Below are positions 1 to 8,362 of a stretch of 64,000 nucleotides of DNA, piece after piece. Source of the DNA: Woeseiaceae bacterium (GTDB taxonomy: Bacteria > Pseudomonadota > Gammaproteobacteria > Steroidobacterales > Woeseiaceae); assembly GCA_021773035.1 (NCBI GenBank), contig JAJFKU010000045.1, positions 1 to 64,000 of the forward strand, written 5' to 3'. Numbering within the stretch: position 1 is the stretch's first letter; each line of letters starts with the position of its first letter. A model generated the notes under the pieces. It worked only from the letters and a program-made list of their open reading frames with translations, did no database searches and was not told the origin of the DNA. Position numbers and translations under genes: made by a program.

Positions 1-20
1 GTACTGGTTGTGGGCCGGGT

Positions 21-65
21 AAGCCCTTGGGGGTTTCGTGGGGGTGGTGTCCCCCCACGGGGCTT
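21..65 (-). terminator. GC-rich double hairpin downstream of argH
   Basis: An inner 8-bp stem (37-44 with 52-59, CGTGGGGG/CCCCCACG) sits inside an outer 6-bp stem (21-26 with 60-65, AAGCCC/GGGCTT) with a 10-nt bulge on one side. It lies about 40 nt beyond the argH stop codon, where the end of the arginine operon transcript would be. There is no T tract on either side, so it is not a classical intrinsic terminator; it could be a Rho-linked 3' structure or a dispersed repeat. Nothing else is visible in bases 1-105. Confidence 0.35.
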
Positions 66-105
66 CCCCGCACCAACACCGGATCAAGAACTTCATCCAA
101 ATGGC

Positions 106-1329
106 CTACGATTTCTCAACCGGACTACTGCCGTTTTCAGCTGAAGGTGCTGCGTAGCGTTTGGCGACCTGCCGGTAGGCATCGCGAAAGGGGATGCCTT
201 CGTCGCGAACCAGCCGGTAGGCTTCGGCCGTTGCGAAGATACCCTCGTCGAGTTGAATGTTATCGGGCAAAAACTGAAGCCCTTCGATAATATATGCCAT
301 GATGTCGACGCTCTCGATAGCCAGATCAATCGAGCGGAACAGTGGCGATTTCAGACGCTGCAGGTCTCGATGGTATCCCGATGGAAGTTTGGCCGTGATC
401 ATCAACGATTCATCTAGACAGGCTTGTGCGGTTGCTGAGGACGCCCGCAGTAACTCCAGTACATCGGGGTTACGTTTCTGCGGCATGATGGACGATCCGG
501 TTGTGACTTCGGCCGCTAGTGAGACGTAAGCGAACTCCTGTGTGTAAAACAGCAGCAGGTCGCTGGCCATGCGGCTCAAGTCCTGCATCAATAATGCGAT
601 CTCGAAGAGCAGCGCGCTCTCGGCTTTACCGCGAGACAGCTGCACCGCAGTGACCGGTTCCTGAGTCGAGTCGAATTCGAGTTTCTGGCTGGTGGATTCC
701 CTGTTCAGCGGCAAACCGGGTGTACCGTAGCCGGCGGCACTGCCCAGCGGGTTCTTGTTAATGCGCTGGAGAACCGATCGCAGCCCGGTTACGGCATCCT
801 CAAATCCTTCCTCAAAACCACCGCACCACAGCGCTACCGACGAGGGCATGGCGTGTTGCATATGGGTATAGCCCGGCAGCTCGACATCACCCTGACGATT
901 GCTGAGTGAGTCGATCGCAGTTCGTAGTCCCGTGATCCGGTCGGCGAGGTCGCTCGCGGCATCGCGGAGATACAGGCGTAGTGCTGTCAGCACCTGATCG
1001 TTACGTGATCGGCCGAGGTGCAACCGGCCACCCGCCGGACCGATCGCATCGGTCAGTCGCGTTTCGAGTGCTGTGTGCGCATCTTCGTCCTCAAGACGGA
1101 TGTGCCAGTCTCCGGCGGCGAAACTATCGCCGAGCGACTGCAGTCCGTCGCAGATAACATCGCAGTCCGCGGCGCTGATCAGGTCCTGTTCCGCGAGCAT
1201 CCGCGCATGTGCGACAGAGCCGAGTACATCGTAGGCGACCAAACGCGCATCCAGCAGATGATCTTCACCGGCGGTGTAGCGCAGGACGCGCTCGTCCAGG
1301 GGCAGGCCTTTTTCCCACAGCCTGCTCAT
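106..1329 (-). CDS. argH: Argininosuccinate lyase
   Basis: Splits argininosuccinate into arginine and fumarate, the last step of arginine synthesis, in the cytoplasm. The 407-residue protein shows the fumarase/aspartase superfamily signature in the C-terminal half (TGSSIMPQKRNPD) and the N-terminal GRSRNDQ substrate-binding motif, preceded by EDEDAHTALE. It is somewhat shorter than the roughly 460 residues of the Escherichia coli enzyme, and its N-terminus matches compact ArgH proteins of the Xanthomonas/Bacteroidetes kind. It is the last gene of the operon; its ATG overlaps the argB stop by 4 bp. There is no fused GNAT acetyltransferase domain, which some ArgH proteins carry. Identification is firm. 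Confidence 0.95.
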   Translation of the reverse strand: MSRLWEKGLPLDERVLRYTAGEDHLLDARLVAYDVLGSVAHARMLAEQDLISAADCDVICDGLQSLGDSFAAGDWHIRLEDEDAHTALETRLTDAIGPAGGRLHLGRSRNDQVLTALRLYLRDAASDLADRITGLRTAIDSLSNRQGDVELPGYTHMQHAMPSSVALWCGGFEEGFEDAVTGLRSVLQRINKNPLGSAAGYGTPGLPLNRESTSQKLEFDSTQEPVTAVQLSRGKAESALLFEIALLMQDLSRMASDLLLFYTQEFAYVSLAAEVTTGSSIMPQKRNPDVLELLRASSATAQACLDESLMITAKLPSGYHRDLQRLKSPLFRSIDLAIESVDIMAYIIEGLQFLPDNIQLDEGIFATAEAYRLVRDEGIPFRDAYRQVAKRYAAPSAENGSSPVEKS

Positions 1330-2255
1330 GATGTCGGACTTTGTTCGGCGGGGGTCAGGCCGCCGACGTCGTCAACGACCAGGGTACCGGTGCCTTCGTT
1401 GGTGAAGACTTCCAGCAAAATACTGTCCGGTACCTTGCTCGAAATCACATGGACACGCCGCACGCCGTTGGCTATTGCGGCATCGATCGCGGCGGCCTTC
1501 GGTATCATGCCATCCGCCAGCGTTCCCGAATCGCGCAGCTTTTGCAGTGCTGCGCGATCGATGTAGCTGATCAGCGAACCCGGGTCGTTGACGTCCTCGA
1601 GTATTCCCGGGGCGCCGGTGGCGAGCACCAGTTTTTCGGCATCGAGTTCGGCCGCGATGGCTGCGGCCACGGTGTCGGCATTGATGTTCAGAATGGTGCC
1701 TGACTCATCGCAGGATATCGGGCTGACAACCGGCATCAGGCCGTTGTCCAGCTGCTTGCTGAGGATGTCCGCATCTACGGAGTCGATGTCACCAACGAAG
1801 CCATAATCAACGGTCGATTCGCCGCGGCGTTCTACCGGTGGCCGCCTGTGGGCGCGAATCAGTCCTGCGTCGACACCGCTGATGCCAACCGCCGGGATCT
1901 GCAGGTCGCGGCAGGTGGCGAGAATACGCGTGTTGATCTGGCCGTTGAGAACCATCGTCGCCACATCCATGGATTCGCCGTCCGTTACGCGACGACCGTC
2001 TACAAACGTCGTATCGAGCCCCAGCGCCGCGGCCAGCTTTGTAGATTGCGGTCCGCCGCCGTGGACCAGTACCACGCGTATACCGACCTGGTGCAGAATG
2101 CCGACCTGTTCCATCAGGGCATTCGCCTTCTCGGTATCGGCAAAGACCTCGCCGCCCGCCTTGATGACGAATACCTTGCCTTTAAAAAGACGAATATAGG
2201 GCGCTGCATGTTTTAACGCAGAAACGACGATCGCGCGGTCTTTTTTACTGTTCAT
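1326..2255 (-). CDS. argB: Acetylglutamate (N-acylglutamate) kinase
   Basis: Phosphorylates the gamma-carboxyl of N-acylglutamate. The 309-residue amino-acid-kinase fold protein has the nucleotide-binding VIKAGGE and VLVHGGGPQS motifs near the N-terminus, INADTVAAAIA in the middle and DGMIPK towards the C-terminus. A run of about 25 residues precedes the first strand, as in arginine-sensitive hexameric kinases, although sensitivity cannot be read from sequence alone. Xanthomonads fuse this kinase to a GNAT acetylglutamate synthase domain; the protein here ends directly after the kinase domain, so no synthase is attached. It starts 2 bp after the carbamoyltransferase stop and overlaps argH by 4 bp. 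Confidence 0.93.
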   Translation of the reverse strand: MNSKKDRAIVVSALKHAAPYIRLFKGKVFVIKAGGEVFADTEKANALMEQVGILHQVGIRVVLVHGGGPQSTKLAAALGLDTTFVDGRRVTDGESMDVATMVLNGQINTRILATCRDLQIPAVGISGVDAGLIRAHRRPPVERRGESTVDYGFVGDIDSVDADILSKQLDNGLMPVVSPISCDESGTILNINADTVAAAIAAELDAEKLVLATGAPGILEDVNDPGSLISYIDRAALQKLRDSGTLADGMIPKAAAIDAAIANGVRRVHVISSKVPDSILLEVFTNEGTGTLVVDDVGGLTPAEQSPTS

Positions 2256-2257
2256 GA

Positions 2258-3259
2258 TCAGCCTCCGAGCATCTGGTGGAGCACGGCCATCTGCGCCAGC
2301 ATGCGGTTGCGGGCTTCCTGTATTACGACGCTGCGTGGTCCGTCGAGAATGTCGTCAGCGACCACAACGCCGCGCCGTACCGGAAGACAATGCATGAAGC
2401 GGCAGTCTTCTTGCGCGACGTCGAACCAGGGTTCATCAACACACCAGTCGAGGTGTTGTTCACGCAGTTTCTTGTCGCCGATTTTGTCGCCGTAGTGCCG
2501 GGTTGACGACCAGGATTTGGCGTAAATGATATGGGCGCCCTCCATAGCTTCGCTGCGCTGATCGGTCTCTGTAATGGAGCCGCCCGCAGCGTCTGCTGCT
2601 GCCGTGGCTTTTTGCATCAGCGGGTCGGGTAGTTCGAATCCTTCGGGCCGCAGGACAGTGACGTCCATGCCGCGCTTGGCGGCCATATATAGGGTTGACG
2701 CGGGCACCGCCAGCGGCAATGCGAGTGGGTGGTAGGCCCAGCTCAGTACGAATTTTCCTCCGTTTGCCGGTACGCCGAGATCGTCCAGGGTCTTCCAGTC
2801 CGCGAGGTTCTGGCAGGGGTGGTTCATCGCGGATTCCATGTTGATGCAGGGCGTATCGACGAGCCCGGTCAGGGAATTGAATTCGGTTTCCGCCATATCG
2901 GTTTCGATGTTCTTGCGCTCGGCGAATGCACGGATGCCTATTGCATCGCCGTAGGATGCGATGACCGGCACGGCCTCGCGAATGTGCTCCGCCGCAGCGC
3001 CGTCCATGACAATGCCAGGTCGTGTCTCCAGACCGTGGATGGACATGTCCGGCGAGATCACGAAAGAACCGCCACCCAGGCGGGTCATCGCCGCCTGAAA
3101 GGACGCCAGCGTTCTTAAGGAAGGGCTCAGGAACAGCAGTGACAGCACCTTCCCCTTCAGCGCGTCCGGCTCCGGATGTGTGTCGAGTCTGCCCGCGAGT
3201 TCTACCAGCGCTCGTATCTCTTCGTTGGAAAAATCGGCCAGGTCGTTAAACGCTTTCAT
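2258..3259 (-). CDS. argF': N-acyl-L-ornithine carbamoyltransferase (AOTCase/SOTCase family)
   Basis: Transfers carbamoyl from carbamoyl phosphate to N-acylornithine, giving N-acylcitrulline. The 333-residue protein has the carbamoyl-phosphate site SPSLRT, the HPCQ motif, and HCLPVRRG instead of the HCLPAYRG-like form of true ornithine carbamoyltransferases; SWAYHPLALPLAVP also matches acyl-ornithine enzymes. At the position that is Glu92 in the Xanthomonas acetylornithine enzyme (MDGDTEEH) and Pro90 in the Bacteroides succinylornithine enzyme (MDGDKPEH), this protein has Ala (MDGAAAEH), so the acyl group cannot be assigned. The ATG at 3259 was chosen over an in-frame ATG at 3412 because family homology begins at MKAFNDLADF and the longer form would run into argD. 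Confidence 0.88.
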   Translation of the reverse strand: MKAFNDLADFSNEEIRALVELAGRLDTHPEPDALKGKVLSLLFLSPSLRTLASFQAAMTRLGGGSFVISPDMSIHGLETRPGIVMDGAAAEHIREAVPVIASYGDAIGIRAFAERKNIETDMAETEFNSLTGLVDTPCINMESAMNHPCQNLADWKTLDDLGVPANGGKFVLSWAYHPLALPLAVPASTLYMAAKRGMDVTVLRPEGFELPDPLMQKATAAADAAGGSITETDQRSEAMEGAHIIYAKSWSSTRHYGDKIGDKKLREQHLDWCVDEPWFDVAQEDCRFMHCLPVRRGVVVADDILDGPRSVVIQEARNRMLAQMAVLHQMLGG

Positions 3260-3269
3260 CAGAATTCCT

Positions 3270-4460
3270 TTAGTGGCTTGCCGGCACGACATTACGAAGT
3301 GCCTCGGCAAGGTGATCGATATGTGCGGGTTCGAGAACCAGCGGGGCGAGGATGCGAAGCACCTCCGGGTCGGCGCTGGTGCCGGTAAGAATATCGTGCT
3401 CGAGGAGTGCATCCCGTACCTCGGCGGCAGGGCGATCGCAGACCAGGCCGAGCAGCAGTCCCATTCCCTGAATGCGTTTTACGGGTCCGGTGACACAGGT
3501 CTCTCGTATGGCCGCTTCGGCGCGACGTACATTCGTCAGCAGTCCTTCGTTTTCAATGGCGTCGATGGTGGCGACGATGGCCGCCGCGGCAATTGGCCCG
3601 CCGCCAAAGGTGGAGCCGAGATCGCCCGGGCCGAACTTTGCGGCAATATCGTCGCGACAAAGTACGGCACCGCATGGAATGCCACCGCCCAACGCCTTCG
3701 CGCTGGTCAGAATGTCCGGTTCGATGCCATGCACCTGCACGGCGAAAAACTGCCCGCTTCGACCCATGCCCGACTGAACTTCATCGGCGATGAGCAGTGC
3801 GCCGTGCTTCTGAGTTGCGGCGCGTAACGCCGCTAGAAACTCGCCCGACAAATCGCAGGCGCCCGCCACACCCTGTACAGGTTCGAAGATCACCGCGGCG
3901 ATGTCGCTGTCGATCATCGCCCATGCGGCATCGACGTCATCTCGAGGAATAAAATCGACTTCGAACGGCCGGGACGGGAAGCCGTACCAGCGCTCTGAGT
4001 TCCAGGTCACTGTCGCCGCCGCCGCAGTACGTCCGTGGAACCCCTGCGTTATCGCCAGTATCTTCTTACGGCCACTGCTCATGCAGGCCATCCGCAGGGC
4101 ATTTTCGTTAGCCTCGGCACCTGAATTGACGAAGAACACCCGGTCGAGTCCCTCTGGTGCGATACGCGTCAGTTTTTCCGCTGCAAGCGCGCGAATATCG
4201 AGCGCTACCGCATTGCTTTGGAATAGTAGTTTTCTGCTTTGCTCCGAGATCGCCGCAACCAGTTCGGGGTGACCGTAGCCGAGGGCGGCGACGGCATGGC
4301 CGCCGTAGAGATCGAGGATGCGTCGACCGTCCTGCGTGAAAATATGGCAGCCACTGGCACGCTCTGGCACAAAGGGTAGTTGCCCGTAAACGGGAATAGT
4401 GACCGCCAGCTCGCGACTACGCGCATCGTCAGTGACGATTTGTTCGTTGCTGTCGGGCAT
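3270..4460 (-). CDS. argD: Acetylornithine aminotransferase
   Basis: PLP-dependent class III aminotransferase converting N-acylglutamate semialdehyde to N-acylornithine. The 396-residue protein carries the phosphate-binding GAEANENA motif, FHGRT, the PLP-stacking region VIFEPVQG, LLIADEVQSGMGR, and the Schiff-base lysine in TSAKALGGG. The start at 4460 (MPDSNEQIV) shares its first base with the last base of the argC stop codon, so the two genes are translationally coupled; a longer in-frame start at 4622 would lie within argC. Ten bases separate its stop from the carbamoyltransferase start. Confidence 0.94.
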   Translation of the reverse strand: MPDSNEQIVTDDARSRELAVTIPVYGQLPFVPERASGCHIFTQDGRRILDLYGGHAVAALGYGHPELVAAISEQSRKLLFQSNAVALDIRALAAEKLTRIAPEGLDRVFFVNSGAEANENALRMACMSSGRKKILAITQGFHGRTAAAATVTWNSERWYGFPSRPFEVDFIPRDDVDAAWAMIDSDIAAVIFEPVQGVAGACDLSGEFLAALRAATQKHGALLIADEVQSGMGRSGQFFAVQVHGIEPDILTSAKALGGGIPCGAVLCRDDIAAKFGPGDLGSTFGGGPIAAAAIVATIDAIENEGLLTNVRRAEAAIRETCVTGPVKRIQGMGLLLGLVCDRPAAEVRDALLEHDILTGTSADPEVLRILAPLVLEPAHIDHLAEALRNVVPASH

Positions 4461-5521
4461 CAGGTCCACCCCGGCGCGGCGGCGCTGAGACCGGCTGTTT
4501 CGGGTAGCTTCCAGAGGCGATTCATCCACTGTACCGCGCCGCCTGCGGCGCCTTTTACGAGGTTGTCGATAGTACACATGACAACGATCGAGTCGCCGTC
4601 CGTCGCGACACTGAGGTGACACATATTGCTGGCAACGACATTCTTCAGTTTCGGCGGCGTATCCACGACTTCGACAAACGGTGCGTTGGCGTACGCATCG
4701 ATATAGACCTCTCTGAGTCGCTGTGCACTGACTGTCGCTTTCGCCTTTGCCTGAACGGTAACGTGAATACCCCTCGCGAATGGCCCGGAATGCGGTACGA
4801 AATGCACTTTCGTTTCGCGACCGCTTGCGGCTTTCGCAAGCGCGGCGACCTCCGGCGAATGGCGGTGTGCCAATGGCTTGTAAGCATAAAGGTTGCTGTC
4901 GCGTTCCGGGTGATGTGTGCCCGTCTGCGGACTTCTGCCAGATCCGGTGCTGCCGGTTACGCCGGATACGAATACCTCTGCGGCGCTTAGCTCAGAGCGG
5001 ATCAGTGGCACGGTCGCCAGCAAGCTTGCGGTCGCAAAGCAGCCGGGATGTCCAACGTGCGGGGTCGCAATCGTGTCAGTATGCTCGGGTACCGCGCAGC
5101 TGAAATCCGCTAGTAACTGCGGTGCACCGTGTTTCGCACCGTATACCGCTTCCCAGGCGGACTGCTCCGCGTAGCGGAAATCGGCCGACGAATCGACGAT
5201 ATGCAGGGTCAGATTCCTGCTGGCGGCGGTTTCCAGTGCTGCGGCGATTATTTCAGCAGATGCACCATGAGGTGCTGCGGAAAACAACGCGACGTCGCTG
5301 CCGTCCGCTATGTCGTCGGCCCAGTTGTTGGTAGCGACGAAAGTTTTGCCGGACAGTAGCTGCGATAAGTGCATGAATGTTGCAGCGATCATTTGTCCGC
5401 TACGGCGGTCGGATACGGCGGCGCTGAGTTCGAAATTGGGATGACTCGCGAGCAGACGCAGAAGTTCGCCGCCGACGTAGCCACCGGCACCCAATACGAC
5501 CGCCGGGATAGTGATACTCAT
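4460..5521 (-). CDS. argC: N-acetyl-gamma-glutamyl-phosphate reductase
   Basis: NADPH-dependent reductase turning N-acylglutamyl phosphate into the semialdehyde. The 353-residue protein opens with a dinucleotide-binding GAGGYVGGEL loop, has the catalytic cysteine in HPGCFATA (around residue 150), and the region VPHSGPFARGIHV with a conserved histidine. The start at 5521 (MSITIPAVVLGAGG) overlaps the stop of the upstream P-loop gene as ATGA. Upstream in-frame ATGs would lie inside that gene and are rejected. Confidence 0.95.
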   Translation of the reverse strand: MSITIPAVVLGAGGYVGGELLRLLASHPNFELSAAVSDRRSGQMIAATFMHLSQLLSGKTFVATNNWADDIADGSDVALFSAAPHGASAEIIAAALETAASRNLTLHIVDSSADFRYAEQSAWEAVYGAKHGAPQLLADFSCAVPEHTDTIATPHVGHPGCFATASLLATVPLIRSELSAAEVFVSGVTGSTGSGRSPQTGTHHPERDSNLYAYKPLAHRHSPEVAALAKAASGRETKVHFVPHSGPFARGIHVTVQAKAKATVSAQRLREVYIDAYANAPFVEVVDTPPKLKNVVASNMCHLSVATDGDSIVVMCTIDNLVKGAAGGAVQWMNRLWKLPETAGLSAAAPGWT

Positions 5522-6573
5522 GGAGTCTCCTTGCCGAGCAGGCCAGCGATCATGTCGCCGAGAGCGACACCGTTGGAAAGTGCGTTGATTGCGGGAAGCG
5601 ACAATCGTTCGTCGATCTGCTGTACACCGACGGCGTTGTCGGTGGCGGGGCCCGTAACGACGGCCGGCTCGATATCGAATTCGTCGCGCAGGATCTTCGT
5701 GCCGCCCCAGGCAGAGACCGGATCGTTGGCGCATAGCACAACAGCCGTCAGTGCAGCGCGGATATGTTCGTCTGAGAGTATGGCGGCGACGCCGTAGGCG
5801 CCCAGTAAACCGTCACCGAGTTCCAGCACGATTACGTCCGGTCTCAGAGCACCGAGGCCGGTCAGCAGCGAACGCGTCAGAGCGGGACCATTGTCGGCGG
5901 TTGTCGTGACGACGCCGAGATCGGAAAAGATCATCGTATCGGCCGCGCCGGCATCTTCCATGGCAAGTACATCACGTCGCAGCGATACGCCCGTTGCTTT
6001 GCAGGCGGCAACTTTGAGCCCCAGGTGGCGCAGGCGCCCGACGATGGCACAGGCCGCCGCAGTTTTACCGGAATCCATGCAGGTGCCGGCCAGCGCAATC
6101 ACGGGAACGCCGTTCGTATTCAGCAACGCATCATCGTCAAGGGTCGTCGAGCCGGCGCGTGCGGGAACGCCGATGCGTTCGCCAAGGTAGGGAAATTCCA
6201 GCACCGTGCCGAGAACTTCGCAGTTGAACGGAGCACCGACGTCCGGGTTCGCTGAATCGCAAATGCCGATCACACCGCCGATATTGAGTAGCTGAACATG
6301 GTCGCCCTTCCGCAGTTTTTCCGGCAGGTGCCCCGAGTATCCGCGCAGCGCATTGCGATGTCCGAGGGCGCCGACAACAACATCTCCCAGCGTCACTGTT
6401 GCCATACGCCCGGACGTCAACTCAAGCTGGTTGTAGCGCGATTTATTATTCAAAACGCGAACCGCAATGAGAACGCCTTCTTCGCAGGGAATGTCCGGCG
6501 ACAGCCGGAGTTCGGCAGCGAGGTTATTGTGTTGCGCGACCGATGCAACCTTATCGACGACAATAGTCTTCAT
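5518..6573 (-). CDS. Uncharacterised P-loop protein inside the arginine operon
   Basis: Function unknown. The 351-residue protein has two parts: a beta-rich N-terminal region (about 1-150, with GHRNALRGYSG and a KGDHVQLLNIGG segment) and a C-terminal P-loop domain with a Walker A motif GTCMDSGKT at residues 163-171, followed by CKATGVSLRRD and VIVLELGDG. The C-terminal half looks like a SIMIBI-type NTPase related to dethiobiotin synthase/MobB folds, and may be distantly related to DUF1611. Its ATG lies one base after the argG stop and its stop overlaps the argC start by 4 bp, so it is firmly embedded in the pathway operon. Since no acetylglutamate synthase, deacylase or argJ lies in the window, it is a candidate for a pathway-specific step or regulator; this is inference from position only. 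Confidence 0.85.
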   Translation of the reverse strand: MKTIVVDKVASVAQHNNLAAELRLSPDIPCEEGVLIAVRVLNNKSRYNQLELTSGRMATVTLGDVVVGALGHRNALRGYSGHLPEKLRKGDHVQLLNIGGVIGICDSANPDVGAPFNCEVLGTVLEFPYLGERIGVPARAGSTTLDDDALLNTNGVPVIALAGTCMDSGKTAAACAIVGRLRHLGLKVAACKATGVSLRRDVLAMEDAGAADTMIFSDLGVVTTTADNGPALTRSLLTGLGALRPDVIVLELGDGLLGAYGVAAILSDEHIRAALTAVVLCANDPVSAWGGTKILRDEFDIEPAVVTGPATDNAVGVQQIDERLSLPAINALSNGVALGDMIAGLLGKETP

Positions 6574-6574
6574 G

Positions 6575-7783
6575 TCAGTCTCCCGCAGCTCGTGTTTGCA
6601 GTGACCCCGGAAGTGACAGGATGCGCGCGTATCCCAGCGCATCGCTTGCCGTCCATTCCCCGGCCGCCTCGCCGTAGATACCTTTAGTTGCGGCAAGCAG
6701 CGAGTGCGGTGAGGTCACGCCTTCGATGAACAACTGGCCCGGGCGCAGCGCGAATTGCACGCTGCCGGTTACGCGTTTCTGCGACGACGTCAGCAGCGCT
6801 TCAATATCGTCGCAGGCGAGATCGAGTTGTTTGCCTTCATGCACGAGATCGCCGTACACAGAGGAGACGCTGTCCTTGATACGTAGCTGTTGTGCGCTCA
6901 GCACCAGCTTTTCCAGTTCACGATGAGCCGTGATCAGTGTGATGGCCGCGGGTGCTTCAAAGGCGACCCGGCCCTTGGTGCCGAGCACCGTATCGCCAAG
7001 GTGTATGCCTCGTCCAATGCCGTAGTTGCCAGTCAGAAGCTCGAGTTTTTCTATCAGGTCAACGGGCGATAAAGGATCTCCGTCCAGTGCTACCGGTATA
7101 CCGGCGTCGAACGCCAGCGTGTGCGTTGATGCTGGCAGCGGTTCTGTGAAGGCGCTGGCAGATAACACCCAGGCAGATTCCGGAATCGATGCTTCTGACG
7201 TAAGCGTCTCACGGCCACCGATAGAAATACCCCAGAGTCCGCGGTTGATCGAATACTCGGAACCTTGCTGCGGCAATGGCAGGTCATGTGCTTGCAGGTA
7301 CGCGAGCTGTTCCTCGCGCACCCAGCTGTTATCGCGCACCGGCGCCAACACGGTAAGGCCCGGATTGAGCGTTCTGAGTGCTACTTCGAAGCGCACCTGG
7401 TCGTTGCCTGCGGCCGTACAGCCGTGCGCTACTGTGGTGGCGCCGCGTTCGATCGCGATCTGCGCCAGTCGTTCTGCCTGCAGGCCACGCTCGGCACCGA
7501 CGCAGAGCGGATAGGCCTGGCCTCGCAGTACGTTGCCTGCGATCAGGTAGCGGATAACGGTGTCGAAAAAGTCCTGCTTGGCGTCGATCAAAACATGTTC
7601 CACGGCGCCCAGTGCCAGTGCGCGCTGTTCGAGTGCCGTCGCCGCTGCCGCGTCAGTGCCGCCCGTATCGACGCAGGCAGTGATGACTTCGCGACCGGTG
7701 TTTTCCTTTAGCCAGGGTACGCAGAAGGAGGTATCCAGCCCGCCTGAAAACGCCAGAATGATCGGTGAGGTGTCGTTGCTCAA
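6575..7783 (-). CDS. argG: Argininosuccinate synthase
   Basis: ATP-dependent condensation of citrulline with aspartate. The 402-residue protein begins with the PP-loop nucleotide-binding motif AFSGGLDTS and has VAHGCTAAGNDQVRFE, the GRETLTSEASIPESAWVLSAS region and GNYGIGRGIHLGDTVLGTKGR-type sequence that marks this family. It is the first enzyme gene after argR, 17 bp away, so it should be co-transcribed from the argR promoter. The start MSNDTSPIILAFSGG leaves a normal short N-terminus. Confidence 0.94.
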   Translation of the reverse strand: MSNDTSPIILAFSGGLDTSFCVPWLKENTGREVITACVDTGGTDAAAATALEQRALALGAVEHVLIDAKQDFFDTVIRYLIAGNVLRGQAYPLCVGAERGLQAERLAQIAIERGATTVAHGCTAAGNDQVRFEVALRTLNPGLTVLAPVRDNSWVREEQLAYLQAHDLPLPQQGSEYSINRGLWGISIGGRETLTSEASIPESAWVLSASAFTEPLPASTHTLAFDAGIPVALDGDPLSPVDLIEKLELLTGNYGIGRGIHLGDTVLGTKGRVAFEAPAAITLITAHRELEKLVLSAQQLRIKDSVSSVYGDLVHEGKQLDLACDDIEALLTSSQKRVTGSVQFALRPGQLFIEGVTSPHSLLAATKGIYGEAAGEWTASDALGYARILSLPGSLQTRAAGD

Positions 7784-7800
7784 TGGGGTCTCCGTACGGA

Positions 7801-8253
7801 TCAGGAACGAGCTGAATGCTCGATCCGTGTGATTAGATTTTTCTGTGCGATGCTGGACTCGGTCGCGACGAAAACCGTGTCGTCTCCGCCGATATTGCCA
7901 ACCACTTCCGGCCAGTTGCAGCGATCGAAGGCGAGGGCGACGCGTTGTGCTGCGCCAATCGCAGTTTTCACGACCAGCAGGTTCGGCCCCGCCGCCTGCA
8001 TCGTGCGAAGCAGGCCGGCAACGGCCGCCACCTGCTCGTCGCCGGCCTGGTTATCGGCCGGTAGCTCATAGCCTCTGGCGGTCTTGATCGCCCCCAGTTC
8101 GCGCAGGTCGCGGCTGACGCTGGACTGTGTCGCGTTATGGCCGTCGGCTGCCAGCGTGGCGACCAGCCAGGCCTGCGTTTCGGCCGGCCCTTTCAGCAGC
8201 AGTTGTCGAATGGCATCGCGGCGTTTTTCGTGGTTTCCGTTGGGCATTATCAT
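7801..8253 (-). CDS. argR: Arginine repressor
   Basis: Arginine-responsive DNA-binding regulator. The 150-residue protein has an N-terminal winged helix (KRRDAIRQLLLKG, SQSSVSRDLRELG-like segment reading TQSSVSRDLRELGAIK) and a C-terminal oligomerisation/arginine-binding domain containing NIGGDDTVFVA, where the GDDT aspartates normally bind arginine. It is the first gene of the operon and lies immediately downstream of a two-palindrome operator, so autoregulation is likely. ATG at 8253 or 8247 are both possible; neither has a strong ribosome-binding site. Confidence 0.93.
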   Translation of the reverse strand: MIMPNGNHEKRRDAIRQLLLKGPAETQAWLVATLAADGHNATQSSVSRDLRELGAIKTARGYELPADNQAGDEQVAAVAGLLRTMQAAGPNLLVVKTAIGAAQRVALAFDRCNWPEVVGNIGGDDTVFVATESSIAQKNLITRIEHSARS

Positions 8254-8261
8254 GTCCGCAT

Positions 8262-8297
8262 AAATATGCGCATAATTTGAACATCATGCGCATATTT
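8262..8297. promoter_or_regulatory. Probable ArgR operator (paired ARG-box-like palindromes)
   Basis: Two perfect 12-bp inverted arms, AAATATGCGCAT (8262-8273) and ATGCGCATATTT (8286-8297), flank a 12-nt spacer. Each arm contains the self-complementary octamer ATGCGCAT, and the two octamer centres are exactly 20 bp apart, about two helical turns, similar to the 21-bp spacing of ARG-box pairs in E. coli. The site lies between argR and the divergent esterase gene and overlaps the predicted argR promoter. Assignment to ArgR is inference from position and geometry; the core differs from the E. coli TGAAT consensus. Confidence 0.7.
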
Positions 8298-8303
8298 AGT
8301 CAA
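8275..8303 (-). promoter_or_regulatory. Putative sigma-70 promoter of the arginine operon
   Basis: On the minus strand TTGACT (8303-8298) and TCAAAT (8280-8275) are separated by 17 nt; 5 and 4 of 6 bases match the consensus. The elements overlap both palindromic arms, so a bound repressor would block polymerase. Transcription would begin near 8268, about 15 nt before the first argR ATG. Confidence 0.5.
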
Positions 8304-8362
8304 GCCCTTTTTTCACTTTTTCTGCGTTACACTGCGGCGCTTTGCGGGCCTTGGAGACCAGT

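Noticed and set aside
1326..2255. Fused N-acetylglutamate synthase domain on ArgB, as in xanthomonads
   Set aside because: The protein ends right after the kinase fold; no GNAT residues follow.
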